A DNA stretch of 64,000 nt, taken from NCBI RefSeq assembly GCF_032854445.1, contig NC_088304.1:18761850-18825849 (forward strand), read 5' to 3'. Both the position numbers and the translations under genes were made by a program. The notes under the pieces were generated by a model, which saw only the letters and a list, made by a program, of their open reading frames with translations, was not told where the DNA came from and made no database searches. This stretch comes from Liolophura sinensis. Taxonomy: Eukaryota > Mollusca > Polyplacophora > Chitonida > Chitonidae. Shown here one piece after another: positions 36,201 through 51,200 of the stretch; position 1 is the stretch's first letter; each line of letters opens with the position of its first letter.

Positions 36201-39200
36201 TTGCAGGAACAACGGCTCTGTTTGAAAATGACCTGTACACACTCAGCACAATGGAAAACACTGCATGTATATCACTCTCCAGGATGCTTCCCTACACAAG
36301 CAGCAGTTACATGTCACGATATCTCTAAGTACGTGTGTACACATACTGATAAGTACATTTTACCTGGTGAGTGCTAGTACTGTATTATATACCAACATTT
36401 TGTTCTTAATTGATTGTTTTTTTGTTGTTGTTGTTTTTTGTTTTGTTTTGTTTTTTTTCTCAAATTTTTTTTATTTACACGAGTGGTCTATTTTGTGAAT
36501 GAAGAGAACCACCAATCTTTGAAGTTACTGAAGAGCTTTCACAGAGTGCACACTTGTTTTTTGTTTTGTTTTTTTCTTTCTCAAGAATTTTTTATTTATA
36601 TGAGGGTGGTCTATTTTGTGAATGAAGGGAACCACCAGTCTTTGAAGTTACTGGAGAGCTTTCCCAGACTGCATATTGCATATTGGTGGGAAAGAAGTGA
36701 TGAATATTACAAAGAGTAAAGGATTACAAGAGCGACGTCAATTGCTTATCATCACCAAAGCCCCATGAACATGGAGAGCAAAGGGAATCCCCAAACTCCC
36801 TGCCCAGGGCTCACATTGCGCCCACACTCCATGTGTCCTGACCACTGAAAGCTAAGCATCTTAATTACACGTTCATGACCCTGTATACTCCTGAAGTCAA
36901 CACAATTACGTGCACATGTAGAGCGTGTACCAACCTTCTCCACAGTGGCGTGGACAAACACAGGCTCTGAGGGTGCACTCAGGAGGGGTACAAAACCAGC
37001 CAGGGCGTTGTCTTCCTCCAGTATCACAGGGTCACAGCCTGATGCAATGAAAATATCACACATGGGTGAATCAACATACTGTAATTCTTCAACCTTTTAG
37101 TATGTTTGCAAGATTCAAGCATATTCTGAAAGCTTTACTGTGCAGACGGATAAAGTTGTATATACTATTGTGGAACCCTGAAACTGGCCAACTAAACCAA
37201 TACAGACTTGTCTCCAAAATCTAAATAAAAGGGTGCATACATTGCACTGAGAGTTGTTCTTTCATATGCGAAAAGGTTGAGGAATTAGGGTGCTTTGCTT
37301 TAGAAGACTGTATGACCTAAAGTTTCGCCTTTGACAATTAAAGTTGCTCACCTTGCCTGACTCATGGAGATTTTAGAAAAGTGTTTTGAGGTTTGTTTGG
37401 AAGGTATATGCAGGATGACATATGAACATAATATTATATGACATTTATTTTCTGAAATTTTACGTGAAGTATAGTACATAATAGCCTGTTCACACGAAAT
37501 ATAGTGCATAATTGCCTGTTCACAAGAAATATAGTGCATAATTGCCTGTTCACACGAAATATAGTGCATAATAGCCTGTTCACACGAAATATAGTACATA
37601 ATTGCCTGTTCACACGAAATATAGTGCATAATAGCCTGTTCACATGAAATACAGTGCATAATAGCCTGTTCACATCAAAAGCAGCGCATAATAGTTTTTT
37701 CACACAGAATGCAGTGCACAATGGCCTGTTCACATGAAATATAGTGCACAATAGCCTGTTCACATGAAATATAGTGCACAATAGCCTGTTCACACAAAAC
37801 AAAGGCTTACATACATATAACAAAGCTGATTACACTAGGCTTAAAGTTTCATTTGTTCATCAATCTTGGGAGAACTTAAAACCATGAATTGTGACTTGTG
37901 ACTGCTCAACTGTTTAAGAATCCAGATGGTCTAAGTTTGTTCTTGAAAACCACAAATTCAAGCTCATTTAAATGGTGAAGAACTGTGCGGGTTTAATACA
38001 CACGTGAATTGTCCTTTACAAAGGATAAGTATACTTTAAGTTTACACCTTTAACATTAAAACCACACATCATTCTTAGAGCACCCCTGAAGAGCGGAAAT
38101 ACCAACATCCGGAAATTACACATGTGTATATGCATCCAGCTCACACATTTCATACATTTTGTTTTATGCTTACCTTCTTTCTTGTCTTTGTACAACTTCA
38201 CATGAGAGATGTCCACCTCTTTCAGCACATTGAACATCTCAGCCACTTCCTTCCAGACGTCAATCTTGATACTGTAAATGCCAACCGGATACGGACATAA
38301 GAAAACCCTAATACTGCTTGTACATGTATTTCCTGTATAAAATATTACGTGCCAGCCACCCTAAGAAATGTACAATCATTCTTGTAGTCTGTAAGTGGTT
38401 TGCCTGTAGTCTGTCAGTGGTTTGCCCGTAGTCTGTCAGTGGTTTGCCTGTAGTCTGTCAGTGGTTTGCCTGTAGCCTGTCAGTGGTTTGCCTGTAGTCC
38501 ATTTGTGGAATACCAGTCAACCTGGTCAACCTCAAGAACCCAGAGAAGCTTAATTAGGAAATTACCTGTGCAACCTATACAATTACACAAATAAATTCTG
38601 TAAGGGCATCTGTTGGTACTGAAAGAAGCTCCCATGTGTCAAAGCAAAAGAGAACCTGGGCTTTTTCGGTAAATATTACATATTACACCAAATCAGACTG
38701 GCCCACATTTCCCCCACAACCTGTAAAAAAATTTCATTTAACACCAAGCAGCTGTTTCAGGTCCCATAAAGCTTGCTTGTGGATCTACCATGGCTTCTAA
38801 GATCTAAAAAAAGTTTTGTTCCCAACGTTTACATTCTACAAATCAAAATCATTTGTTGGGAACTTTTTACTACACAAAAACATCCAACAGTGACAGCATT
38901 CCAGACCTTGTCTCTGGATCGTTGACAGATGGTTCAGGGTTCCAGAGGGTGGGGTGACACAGCATCCAGTCACTCCACACCTTGATACTGGACACCAGTT
39001 GATGGAGGTCATCGTTGAACAGCCGGCTGGGGTAGTCCTTGGTTTCTATGTGGGTGCTCAGCAAGGTGGCGAATTGTGATGCCAGCAGGGCAAACATCTC
39101 CAGGCCCTGCTGTACAGCATGCTCTTGTAATAGTGAACGGCAGTTTGCGTCAATTCTCTCACCTACAAAACACAGAAACAAAAAATGACTAGAAAATGAA

Positions 39201-42200
39201 GTATTAAAGGGTCTTGTCAGGCAGCTGACGTTCCCCAAGACTTTACAATTCTCAAATGACCTCCCCTTCATTCACCATTAAGATGTTTTACTTTACCATT
39301 AAGGAAGGAATCTCTCTGTACTGTATGTCTGCCTTTCTCTGTCTGTATGTCGATTTCTCCACAACTGTTCTTCCACTTCAACTTTGTATCAAAAAATTAC
39401 TCATGGAAATTATGCACTGTATTGAGGTTTGTAGATGAACACTGTATTCATCAGATCTCTAAACATGCTTAGTGACAGGACTCAACCACCACATGAGATC
39501 TCTAAACATGCTTAGTGACAGGACTCAACCACCACATGAGATCCCTAAACATGCTTAGTGACAGGACTCAACCACCACATGAGATCTCTAAACATGCTTA
39601 GTGACAGGATTCAACCACCACATGAGATCTCTAAACACGCTTAGTGACAGGACTCAACCACCACATGAGATCTCTAAACATGCTTAGTGACAGGATTCAA
39701 CCACCACATCAGATCCCTAAACATGCTTAGTGACAGGACTCAACCACAACATGAGATCCCTAAACATGCTTAGTGACAGGACTCAACCACAACATGAGAT
39801 CTCTAAACACGCTTAGTGACAGGACTCAACCACCACATGAGATCTCTAAACATGCTTAGTGACAGGATTCAACCACCACATGAGATCTCTAAACACGCTT
39901 AGTGACAGGACTCAACCACCACATGAGATCTCTAAACACGCTTAGTGACAGGACTCAACCACAACATGAGATCCCTAAACATGCTTAGTGACAGGACTCA
40001 ACCACCACATGAGATCTCTAAACATGCTTAGCGACAGGACTCAACCACTATATGTACATCCATCAGATCTCTGAACATGCTTAGTGACAGGACTCAACCA
40101 CCACATGTACATCCATCAGACCTCTAAACATGCTTAGTGACAGGACTCAACCACCACATCAGATCTCTTAACACGCTTAGTGACAGGACTCAACCACCAC
40201 ATGTACATCCATCAGATCTCTAAACATGCTTAGTGACAGGACTCAACCACCACATGTACATCCATCAGATCTCTAAACACGCTTAGTGACAGGACTCAAC
40301 CACCACATGTACATCCATCAGATCTCTAAACACGCTTAGTGACAGGACTCCACCACCACATGTACATCCATCAGATCTCTAAACACGCTTAGTGACAGGA
40401 CTCAACCACCACATGAGATCTCTAAACACGCTTAGTGACAGGACTCAACCACCACATGAGATCTCTAAACACGCTTAGTGACAGGACTCAACCACCACAT
40501 GAGATCTCTAAACATGCTTAGTGACAGGATTCAACCACCACATGAGATCTCTAAACACGCTTAGTGACAGGACTCAACCACCACATGAGATCTCTAAACA
40601 CGCTTAGTGACAGGACTCAACCACCACATGAGATCTCTAAACATGCTTAGTGACAGGATTCAACCACCACATGAGATCTCTAAACATGCTTAGTGACACG
40701 ACTCAACCACTGTACATCAGATCTTCAATTAACAGACTCTACACAGATCACATCCATCGGGTCTTCAATTAAAAGAGCTCACAGGCTCTACACAGATTAC
40801 ATCCATCGGGTCTTCAATTAAAAGAGCTTACAGACTGTACACAGATTACATCCATCGGGTCTTCAATTAAAGGGACTTACAGACTCTACACAGATTACAT
40901 CCATTGGGTCTTCAATTAAAAGAGCTTACAGACTGTACACAGATTATATCCATCGGGTCTTCAATTAAAAGAGCTTACAGGCTCTACACAGATTACATCC
41001 ACCGGGTCTTCAATTAACAGAGCTTACAGACTCTATGCAAATTTATATCCATCAGGTCTTCAATTAAATGTACTTACTAACTCTACAGGGAGCCTCTGTG
41101 GCTCAGAAGGTTAGCGCGCTAGCACAGCATAATGACCCAGGAGCCTCTAACCATTGCGCTCGCTGTGAGTTCAAGTCCAGCTCATGCTGGCTTCCTTTCC
41201 AGCCGTATGTGGGAAGGTCTGTGAGCAGCCTGCGGATGGTGGTGGGTTTCCCCTGGGCTCTGCCCAGTTTCCTCCCACCATAAAACTGGCTGCCAGCGTA
41301 CAAGTGAAATTTTCTTGAGTACAGCGTAAAACACCGATCAAATACATAAATACTGACTCTACACAAATTTACATCCAATTAAATGTGGCTCTGCACAAAA
41401 TACATCCATCAGATCTTCAATTAAGTGTGCTTATTTGGGTCGTTTTGTTACAGGCACACAGGAGTTTTACAGGATCCCCACTGAGCTGCATTCATGAAAT
41501 CTCATACACTCAAAGTACATGGAATGTCTCATGGTAACATCTTGTGTAGAGATACTGTATGAACATCTGCATATGCCATCATATGGTGGCTCTGCCACAG
41601 GGGGAGTGTCAAATTAGAACTCTTTGGCATTAATGCTGAGGTCCTACGGTATCATGAGACTTGTGAAAAATGCTTAGCAACCTTTGCTGATATTTATTTA
41701 CAGATGGTCTATGTTACTGTGTCCCAGAGCCATTTATGAACTTCTCATGTGCTGTAATTTATGAAACATTTTTCAGATGCCCATGTCAAGGCGAATGTGG
41801 GTAAATATAGTTGGTATACATTTTTGACAGGTCACACAACAGAATTGGACTTCCTTTTACCCTTAGCGATAAAAAAAGGTTGTGTATCAAAAGTTCCCTA
41901 ACGCTGGAATCATTATGAGGTGGACTTAGAAAAACTTTTATTGAGTGTATGATAACCACTACTGTGACACAGAGGAGTACAAACTTCCCAAAAGTTACAG
42001 CTGACCTTTCAGAGCTGTATTGTCCACAGCAAACATATTCATGGCCATGAGCTGTACCAGTCTGTTGTTAGAAATAACAGTTGGCCTTCGGGCGAGGACA
42101 GCCTGGAACTCCCGCATCAGTAACCCACACACCTCATCAAATCTCTCCATCCTGTCAACACAGTATGAAAGTTAAGTCTGTACCTGTTAGCAAGTGTCAT

Positions 42201-45200
42201 GGGGCTGGTTGTTTTAAACTTTAGCTAAGTCAGGTTTAAATTTTAATAGCAGTCTTGGCCTACATGTAATACAAATCTAACAGGACTTCAAAATCCAAAT
42301 TAAGTTAATACCATGCTTAAAAGCTATTAAATTTTTGAACTTTTGCCCTGATCACTGATTTATTCAACATTTGGTGATGTCCTATTACCACAGACTACTG
42401 TATCATCATGAAGAGCTACAGTTACATGGTACTTACATTGGACTAAACAAGCTTTGAACTGTGCTGCTGACGCAGAGCAAGCACAAAATGTGATGAATAA
42501 AAATAAAGTGAAGAAATTTTACGGAAAATTTAATACGTGTATTTGACTGGTTTTTGACTAGAAAAACAGCTTCAAAAGGTCAAAAGGTCAAAAAAAAAAG
42601 GTCAGGTACATGTATCAAAATCCATCCTGTTTTCATAGGTTTCTTTTTTCAAACCACAAGCCTCCACCTAAACGACATAAAAGGATAAACGAGCAGATCA
42701 GAAAATCGTTCTCCTGGATTTCAGCCAGGAGATCGAAATTCTCCTACAGAGGTCATCCCCTACATTCATCACCTTACATAGTTTGTACAATCCTGTATTG
42801 TGCGTTCTCTTTGACAATTTTTTTGTATTCCGGGGGTACGTCACCCTCTAGAAAGGTGGATGGGAACCCCAAACCTGTATATTACCATCACATTCTGATT
42901 ACAGGAATGTCTTGTATCAATAGCTGTATTTCATGGTACATATATCCATGTTGCCGTGTAAAGATAATGGGCCCAAGTGTACATGCTATATGTTTTCTTC
43001 ATTTTAAGAATCCAGTGTAATCATTTTGAAAGAAAGGTCATACAGAGAATTGTCGTATATATGTATTGATTTTAATAATATTCTTTGATTGATTTTAGGT
43101 GGGGGCCTCCGTGAATCAGTTGGTTAGCACGCTAGCGCAGCGTAATGACCCAGAGGCTCTCACCAATGCAGTCGCTGTGAGTTCAAGTCCAGCTCATGCT
43201 GGCTTCCTGCCGTACGTTGGAAGGTCTGCCAGCAACCTGCAGATGGTCGTGGGTTTCTTCCCACCATAATGCTGGCTGCCGTCGCAAAAGTGAAATATTC
43301 TTGAGCACGGCATAAAACACCAATCAAATAAAAAAATAAATAAATAAATAAATGATTGATTTTAGTGCGGTGATAATGTTAATTAAAATATTAATCATTA
43401 AATTAGAGGCGATATTCTGTTTCGTAGTCATTTTTCAAACCATGTTGTTCTACAAACTACTCAGAGGTTTGAACATTTATTTGGGATTATGAAACAAAAC
43501 ATTTCATTGATCACGCAATTTTCTCTGAGCCAATCATAGGTCACATTAACTATAACCACCAACGCAAGCAGCCATTTTCATTTTACCGACATCGGTTCTT
43601 TTTCTGTTTACACCAGCATAAAGTTTGTGCAGATTTTCCTGTTCCTGTTTCCTGCTAATAAAATAAATTTAGCTATGTGTGACTTGCTGAAAGCACACTG
43701 TACTTGCCAACACTTGAAATTATCGTGCCCCTGGAGTTCACATGGTGATCGAAAAGTCATTCCCCTGAATATACATTGAGGAGATCAACAGGCGCTCGGC
43801 CGGTTCCATTCAAATTGTTCAGTCTGGCAAGTTTACGGGTCTCAATGAGGCCTATTTTTGCTAAAAAAAACTTTCATACTTAGACCATCAAGTATCAAGT
43901 AAATGTGACTGCATCACTCAGGCAGCATTAGACTGGTGCACATGTACCTACCCAATTTTGGTGAACAATTTTCCATGGGCATTCAAGAAACTCAGGGACA
44001 ACCTTTTGTTAAGCTGAAACATGGCAAAATGAAGATGTCATTTAGCGTACTAGAGAGACAAAATGACACTAGCAGTAACGTGACACAATAAACATTAACA
44101 TGCCCCTTGCAGTTTCCATCTGTGTATATACATACATGTAGGTACAGTTCTCAGGGATACCGTATTGTGTTAGTATATTAACGCTTATCTTTCGAGGTGT
44201 CTCCTCGCATAAATATTTATTAAATTACTTGATTGTTGCCTATAAACGCCATACTCAAGAGTATTTCACTTGTATAGATACCATGGCAGTTAGTTTCCCG
44301 GGTGGAGGGAAGGGAAGCGTGTGGGTAAACCACCGACCTTTGGTAAGTTAAAGACAAACTTTCCCGCAAGTGACAGGTACATGCACACCATATCAGTGAA
44401 GACGAGTGGTCTGTACAAACAGCCATTCAAGCATCTACAGGTATCAGTTTACCTCTATAGGCATCAGCTCAAGCCTACAGGCATGAGCTCACCTCTACAG
44501 GTGTCAGCTTACCCCTACAGGCATGAGCTTACCTCTATAGGCATCAGCTCAAGTCTACAGGCATGAGCTTACCTCTACAGGTGTCAGCTTACCCCTACAG
44601 GCATCAGCTCAAGTCTACAGGCATGAGCTTACCTCTACAGGCATCAGCTTACCCCTACAGGCATCAGCTCAAGTCTACAGGCATGAGCTTACCTCTATAG
44701 GCATCAGCTCAAGTCTACAGGCATGAGCTTACCTCTATAGGCATCAGCTCAAGTCTACAGGCATGAGCTTACCTCTACAGGCGTCAGCTTACCCCTACAG
44801 GCATCAGCTCACCGCTACAGACGTCAGCTCTCTCCTAGAAGCATCAACTCACCTCCACAGGGGTCATCTGGTTCAGGTCCTCCTCGTAGTTCTCTTCCAC
44901 CTGCCCCGCCTCGCTGTGTCCGTCAGCAGAGATCCAGATCTCTATTCGAGGACCCTCCTTCTCCCGCCGTCTCCGCCACTTCCTCAACTTCTCCTTCTCC
45001 TCGTGGCGCTTCTGTTCTGTTGCCTCTGCCTGAGAAATCATAAATATATACATATTTAAACACACACTAATTCTTCCCCCTAATCTGTGAGTAATCATCC
45101 AAACACAATTCAAATCTCCATACAGAGCTTTTAGCCTGTACATAGCTTCATACATGCAATAAGTGGCAATCTACAGGAGCTCTTATTTATCACTAATCCA

Positions 45201-48200
45201 ATCTCGCCTGTCAACATATAATAAATGACAAGGGGTGAATTTCCGTCATTGCTAATCTTTGCGTGTACGCAGAAATGCATTTGGTCATTCAGTCCTATCA
45301 AATTCCATCCGATTGCCTTGGTTAATGTTACTTTCATTCTGCTTTGCAATGGATCAAAATTACTGCTGGAGCTACCGTCAAAATGAGCAGCGGACTTAAC
45401 CAACTGAATCGCATATAATTTGAAAGTGCAAAATATTCGGACTCAGTTCGTCCTTATGCAAAGTGGAATTGAGTGTTGCTACAGAAAATTGGAGAAAAGG
45501 TAGCAAAACCTAAACTTGGATTGAATCCGAAGGATATGGGTTTGTGACAGAATACATTGAAAAACCGTGTGTGATCTTTACCTGTGCTGTAATTTGATTG
45601 AGATGGTGGTGTCAATTCAGAAGAAAATCAAGATGGTACCCGTGTACATGTGGGTAGACACGGAGGAGCTCCTCTGATGTAATCACAAACATTCCCATGC
45701 ACATGAGCTGCTTACCTTCTTCCTGGCCTCATCAAATAGTGACATGAGACTCTCTCTGGCGGTGAGGAATGGATTGCTGGCGGCCAGGCTCCTCATGTAA
45801 TAATACACCGCATCCAGCTTTCTCTTCTGTCAACAGAGAGAAATGTTTTTTTTAGTTTATCTTGATTATTTGATGGGGCGTTTCACATATATGATGACGG
45901 CCAGCATTATGGTGGGAGGAAACCAAGCAGAACAGGGGTAAACTTGTGACCATCTGCAGGTTGCTGGAAGGCCTTCCCATGAATGACCAGAGAGGAAGCC
46001 AGCAAGAGCTGGACTTGAACTCACAGCTACCGCATGAGTGAGAGGCTCCCGAGTCATTGTGCTGTGCTACCATGCTAACCACGAGAGGCTTCCTAGAGAC
46101 TGACATAGTACATGTACCATTCACAGGTTATACAAATGTGTTATGGTCTACAGTGTGAACAGATAGGGAATTTTACCAGTGCTAATTCGCAACGGTAGAT
46201 GCGGGCATTGAAAGGCTTCACAAAGATGCGACCAAAAACAATTCATACCAAAGTGTTTTTCTGTCACATTATTTCTATCTTAATTTGCAACAGCAGGAAA
46301 ATCCCGCTGAAAATCAGAGTTGCCTAGCATTCACAAAACTTTTAATCAATTTAACGAATACAAATCGATTTTTTATAACTTTTCTCATAAATGACGTCGC
46401 CTTGAGTCACTATAACCCAGACGTCTTTTACGAAAAAGCTACAAGAAATGATTTTGTGAATGTAGCCACAGACCCCTCCTTAAGTAAAAAACAATAGCAT
46501 TCAAAAATCTGTCCAGAAGTTGGACTGAACAACTAACAAACATGGCAGTTAAAACTACACCCTTACCGTATAGAGAGCCAAGATAGCCAGCTGATTGTAT
46601 GGGCGTCCGTTTTTAGGGGCAATCTGCTGGGCTTTCATATACCAGCTGTGACAAACAGACAGACAGACACTTAGCTTTCTACTGTACATGACTGTTTAAT
46701 TAATTGCATTAGCCTTGAGACCATCAGTTTGTGAAATGTTCCAATTATAAATTAACCATTTTTCAAGGAATCATGAAAAGCAACTGTAAAACTAAACTGA
46801 TGGAGATCTGTGCAAAAAACAAAAAACAGAAAAAGAAAAAGCGAAAGTTTTTTTTTTTTTAGGAGGGCAGTTAACATATAAAATATATCCGAAATACACT
46901 TTTTTCAAATTTTCTGAAGTTTTCAGATATGACATAAATGGAATACTGAGTCAAAATAAAGCTCTCTTTTTTTTTCACACTACTTGTGTGTGTGTATGTG
47001 TATGTGTAAATGTATGTGGCAGCAGTGCCTTGTTGCCAGGCCTGCATGTAGCTGCTACTGTCACCCCACACATGTTCACATTGTGCACATACCTCCTGGC
47101 CTTGCCATAGTTCATCTTGCCCAGCGCCTGTTCCCTGTAGCGGGCAATGTCACCCAAGCAGATCATGGTGCGCTGGGCACTCAGTAAGGCCAGTTTGACT
47201 GCTCGGCTCAGGTTCTCTGGGGCAGGACAGGCCATGTCCAGGAACAGGTCCAGACGGAAGCTGTAGGTGTGCTGTAACTTCTGCAGGAGGCTCTCATAAA
47301 ATACTGTGGCCTGGAACAGGGAATACATCAACTAGTGTCTATAAACAGGTAACCCAGGCAATAGTGTTCATATTCTAAACAAATCGCCAACTCTTTATAC
47401 ATTGGTTACTATTACAAAACTCTGCATTAAAATCAGTCTCTCATACATCATAATGATTAATGATTTATGATTTAACCCAGACAGCAATATTTCAACAAAG
47501 TTACACCAAAATACCATATCTACAAGTAAGTCATCCCTATTCCACGTCATGGTAGTGTTCTAATTTAATCACCTGTTTCTATGTGTTCATTACACACTTA
47601 TAATATTTGCTGGACGGTTCTCATCTTCATCCCATAGCCCTCTCTGTAGATCTCTACCCATACTACTTACATGTACCTCATCCACGATGGTGAACAGGTC
47701 TCTCCTCCTCCACACCCAGCCTGTACACCTCATCCCCCTGATAGTACATACTGCTTACCTCATCCAGGACAGTGAGCAGGTCTGTTCTCCTCCTCCACAC
47801 CCAGCCTGTACACCTCATCACCCTCATAGTATACACTGTTTACCTCATCTAGGATAGTGAGCAGGTCTGTCCTCCTCCTCACCCAGCCTGTACACCTCAT
47901 CCCCCTGATACTACACACTGCTTACCTCATCCAGGATAGTGAGCAGGTCTGTCCTCCTCACCCAGCCAGTACACCTCATCCCCCTGATAGTATACACACT
48001 ACTTACCTCATCCAGAATGGTGAGCAGGTCTGTCCTCCTCCTCCTCACCACCCAGCCTGTACACCTCACCCCCCCCTGACAGTACACACTGCTTACCTCA
48101 TGAAGGATAGTGAGCAGGTCTGTCCTCCTTCACACCCAGCCTGTACACCTCATCCCCCTTATAGTACACACTGCTTACCTCATTCAGGATAGTGAGCAAG

Positions 48201-51200
48201 TCTGTCCTCCTCCTCACCCAGCCTGTACACCTCATTCCCCTGAAAGTACACAATGCTTACCTCATCCAGGATGGTGAGCAGGTCTGTCCTCCTCTACACA
48301 CACTCTATAGTACACACTGCTTACCTCATCCAGGACGGTGAGCAGGTCTGTCCTGGTGTCCTCATCCTCTTCATCGCCCAGCCTTCGCCTGTAGATCTCT
48401 ATCACTTGGTAGTAGACATTCTTCCACAGCAGCTGTTCCACATTGTGTTTATTTGAGAGGTCAGGATCCAGCAGGATCACCTGCTCATACTTTGTCTTCA
48501 GATCATGTCTGAATAAATTCATGACACAACAGTGTTAGTCTAATGCACACAAGAGCATAATGTTCAGATGGAGAGAAGTACATTTTGCCACAAGGACAAC
48601 TGTACATATTGCACTAAAGTAGCATACACCCTTGAAAGCCCAGGTATCGGTGGCTGATAGGCTGACTGTATTAACAGTGCTACAGATAAGGGGAGCACAG
48701 GGGTAAATACGCTAACAAAATTAAAACAGAGCATACTGTATATGCCCGAAGGTTTGTTTGTACGCCTACATTCCTGAAAGCTAGCGTACATGCAAGATTT
48801 AAAGCAGACAGTCCTGTTAAAACCAGAAGTAAATCTCCACAGCGAACCATGTGCTCTACGTTGTCCACTATCTGCTAGTTTTAAGACACTGTGCCACCAC
48901 CCACAGTCGTGCAGAATGTCTACTTTGATACTTGTCTTTGTGACAGTCTCAAGTGTTTGCCATGAACAAGATGTAGTAAAGGGTTAAAAATGGTCTTTTT
49001 CGTTACTATACCACAAGTTTTGTTTCTGTATTGCACAAAATTATTCTATCACTACCAAATGTCTGATTTCAAGTCCTAACGGAGCATCAGCAAAGTCTGT
49101 AAGGTTAAAGTATTATAGAGGGTCCAGCTTCTGACAAACACATGCACCCATGATTTCATGAAGACAGAAGCTAATGAAATGGAATAAAAATATCATTAGA
49201 ACAGCTAGCACCATATGCAGAAAAACACTTCAGATTTATATCATACACTGCCAAAAATTAAAGCACAAAATAATAAATTCTTGTCTTCTAATGTACATTT
49301 GGATTTAGCCTATGTCAACAGCTGTGTTATAATTTTTTGACCCCAAGACAGCAGTTCAAAGAAAATTTACCTGTCACATCAGGCAGGTTACCATAGGAAA
49401 TAATAACACTATAATACTGCAACTCCTGCTATCAAAGCACAAGGAATGAAAAGTACAGAATAAAACTGTCAGTGAGCGAGTTATTGAAATAAACCCCACA
49501 CAGGTTAATGCGAAATAAATAAATGTGTTAACTTCAGTGAAATTCATTCATCTTGAGGAAGAGCTGAAATAATTACTTTATTCTAGCATGTTATGACTAG
49601 TCGTAAAGTTTGGGGAATTTACATTTACATCTACTTGTATAGTCCAGTATAACTACAAAATAAATAATCTCTGTACATGTCGGCATATGTATACATCTAT
49701 TCTCCAGTCCCTTTGGTTCAATCATCTTCACACTTTCCATGTGTATTACTCGAGACCCAAAATAGTGAAGCGTTGAGCATTCAAAAAAAAAAATGCAGTG
49801 GAAAGTCGAAAGTATGGTACTCCCTCACTTTGAAGTTGGGAATACCATACGCCCTCTGACAAAAATTATCTGTAGCACTGTCTAATGATCCACGATTTCT
49901 TTAATACCACAGGCAAAATTTTAATTCAATCTGTCAATATACTGCAAAATTAATTCAAGTACGTGAAACTGAGCTCAATGCATTCTAAATTTAATATTTA
50001 TGTCACACTAAAGAATAATTCAACAATAATTATAACAGCGCATTTACACTTACATGTAGTGTGTGTGTGTGTCTTGTGGGGTTGAATGGGCACTGACAAA
50101 ACAGGGCCCATTTTAAAAGATTTTGTAAATCCAGTTTCATAACTTTTAATGCCAATGACGAAACCTTCACAAGATATTTGATTTTACAAAGTTTTCTCCC
50201 CATATCCTCCGAATTCATGGAATAAGAATAACAGTGTTGCTCTCACATGTGCTGAATCCATACCTGAGTTTGTCTAAGAGGTGTTCGCCATCACTATGGA
50301 TTCGTCTTGACAAGATATTGGAGAGCTGACAATCCAACGGTCCAGCGTCCCTCAGGATGAGATCTGCCATAGCTGTACACTGAGATCGGGACATGCCTCC
50401 AATCACATAGTCCGGGTCATACCCACTGACATAATAGAACAGGTATACAATATGGGTTCAAGGTAAAAAGAAAGCACTAACGTGATGCGTATGCCAGATG
50501 ACAGACCACTGAACAGTGTCCATACAGTATTTTAGTTTTAGGGGCAAGACTAACAAAGAGCTTGTCTGTAGGAAACACATGGATGCAAAACTTCAACTCA
50601 ATACATGAAGTACCGAGGTCATGATTATGTTGATTTATTTGCTAATTCTTTTTTCTTACCTGTGATAGTAAGGGTCCTTAGCATATGTATCATCCCTGCA
50701 GTGGCTGCTCTCCTCAAACATACCCGGGTACGAGTAGTAATACTGGTCAGGGTTACCCATGGGATAATGGGGATACTGGGCTTCTGGGTAGCCTCTGCCA
50801 TAACTTGGGCACGGAGGCCCCATGGGGTAGGGTTGGCCGTAAGACTCATAGGGGACGGGCATGTGTGGAGAACTCTGCCCACTGTCTTTCATATGCAGCT
50901 TTGGCCCAGCTGACTGAATGATTATGGGTTTTAGTGGATTACTTGGGTCAAACAAAGTCCTCTGCCCACTCCCACCCCTTGAGCCTTCCCTGGCAGTTCT
51001 TGGGGCTCTCTTATCTCCCCTGGACGATAGGTGTTCGTGAGATCTCTGACGTTCATCATTGCTTCTCTCATGCCTGTGACTGTGCCCGCCTCTGTTGCCA
51101 TGAACATCTGTTGCCATGGATATATGCAAGATTCCACCTCCTTTCGGAGAATGGACGAATTCTGAGTCGGATGAGATATGCTCTCTGCTGCTGTGAATGT

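Noticed and set aside
39451..40706. CRISPR array
   Set aside because: The repeats are contiguous with no unique spacers, lie in a eukaryotic intron, and no cas genes are present. The same applies to all minisatellites here.
41088..41180. tRNA gene
   Set aside because: A and B boxes are present but the sequence does not fold as a full tRNA and continues into a SINE body.
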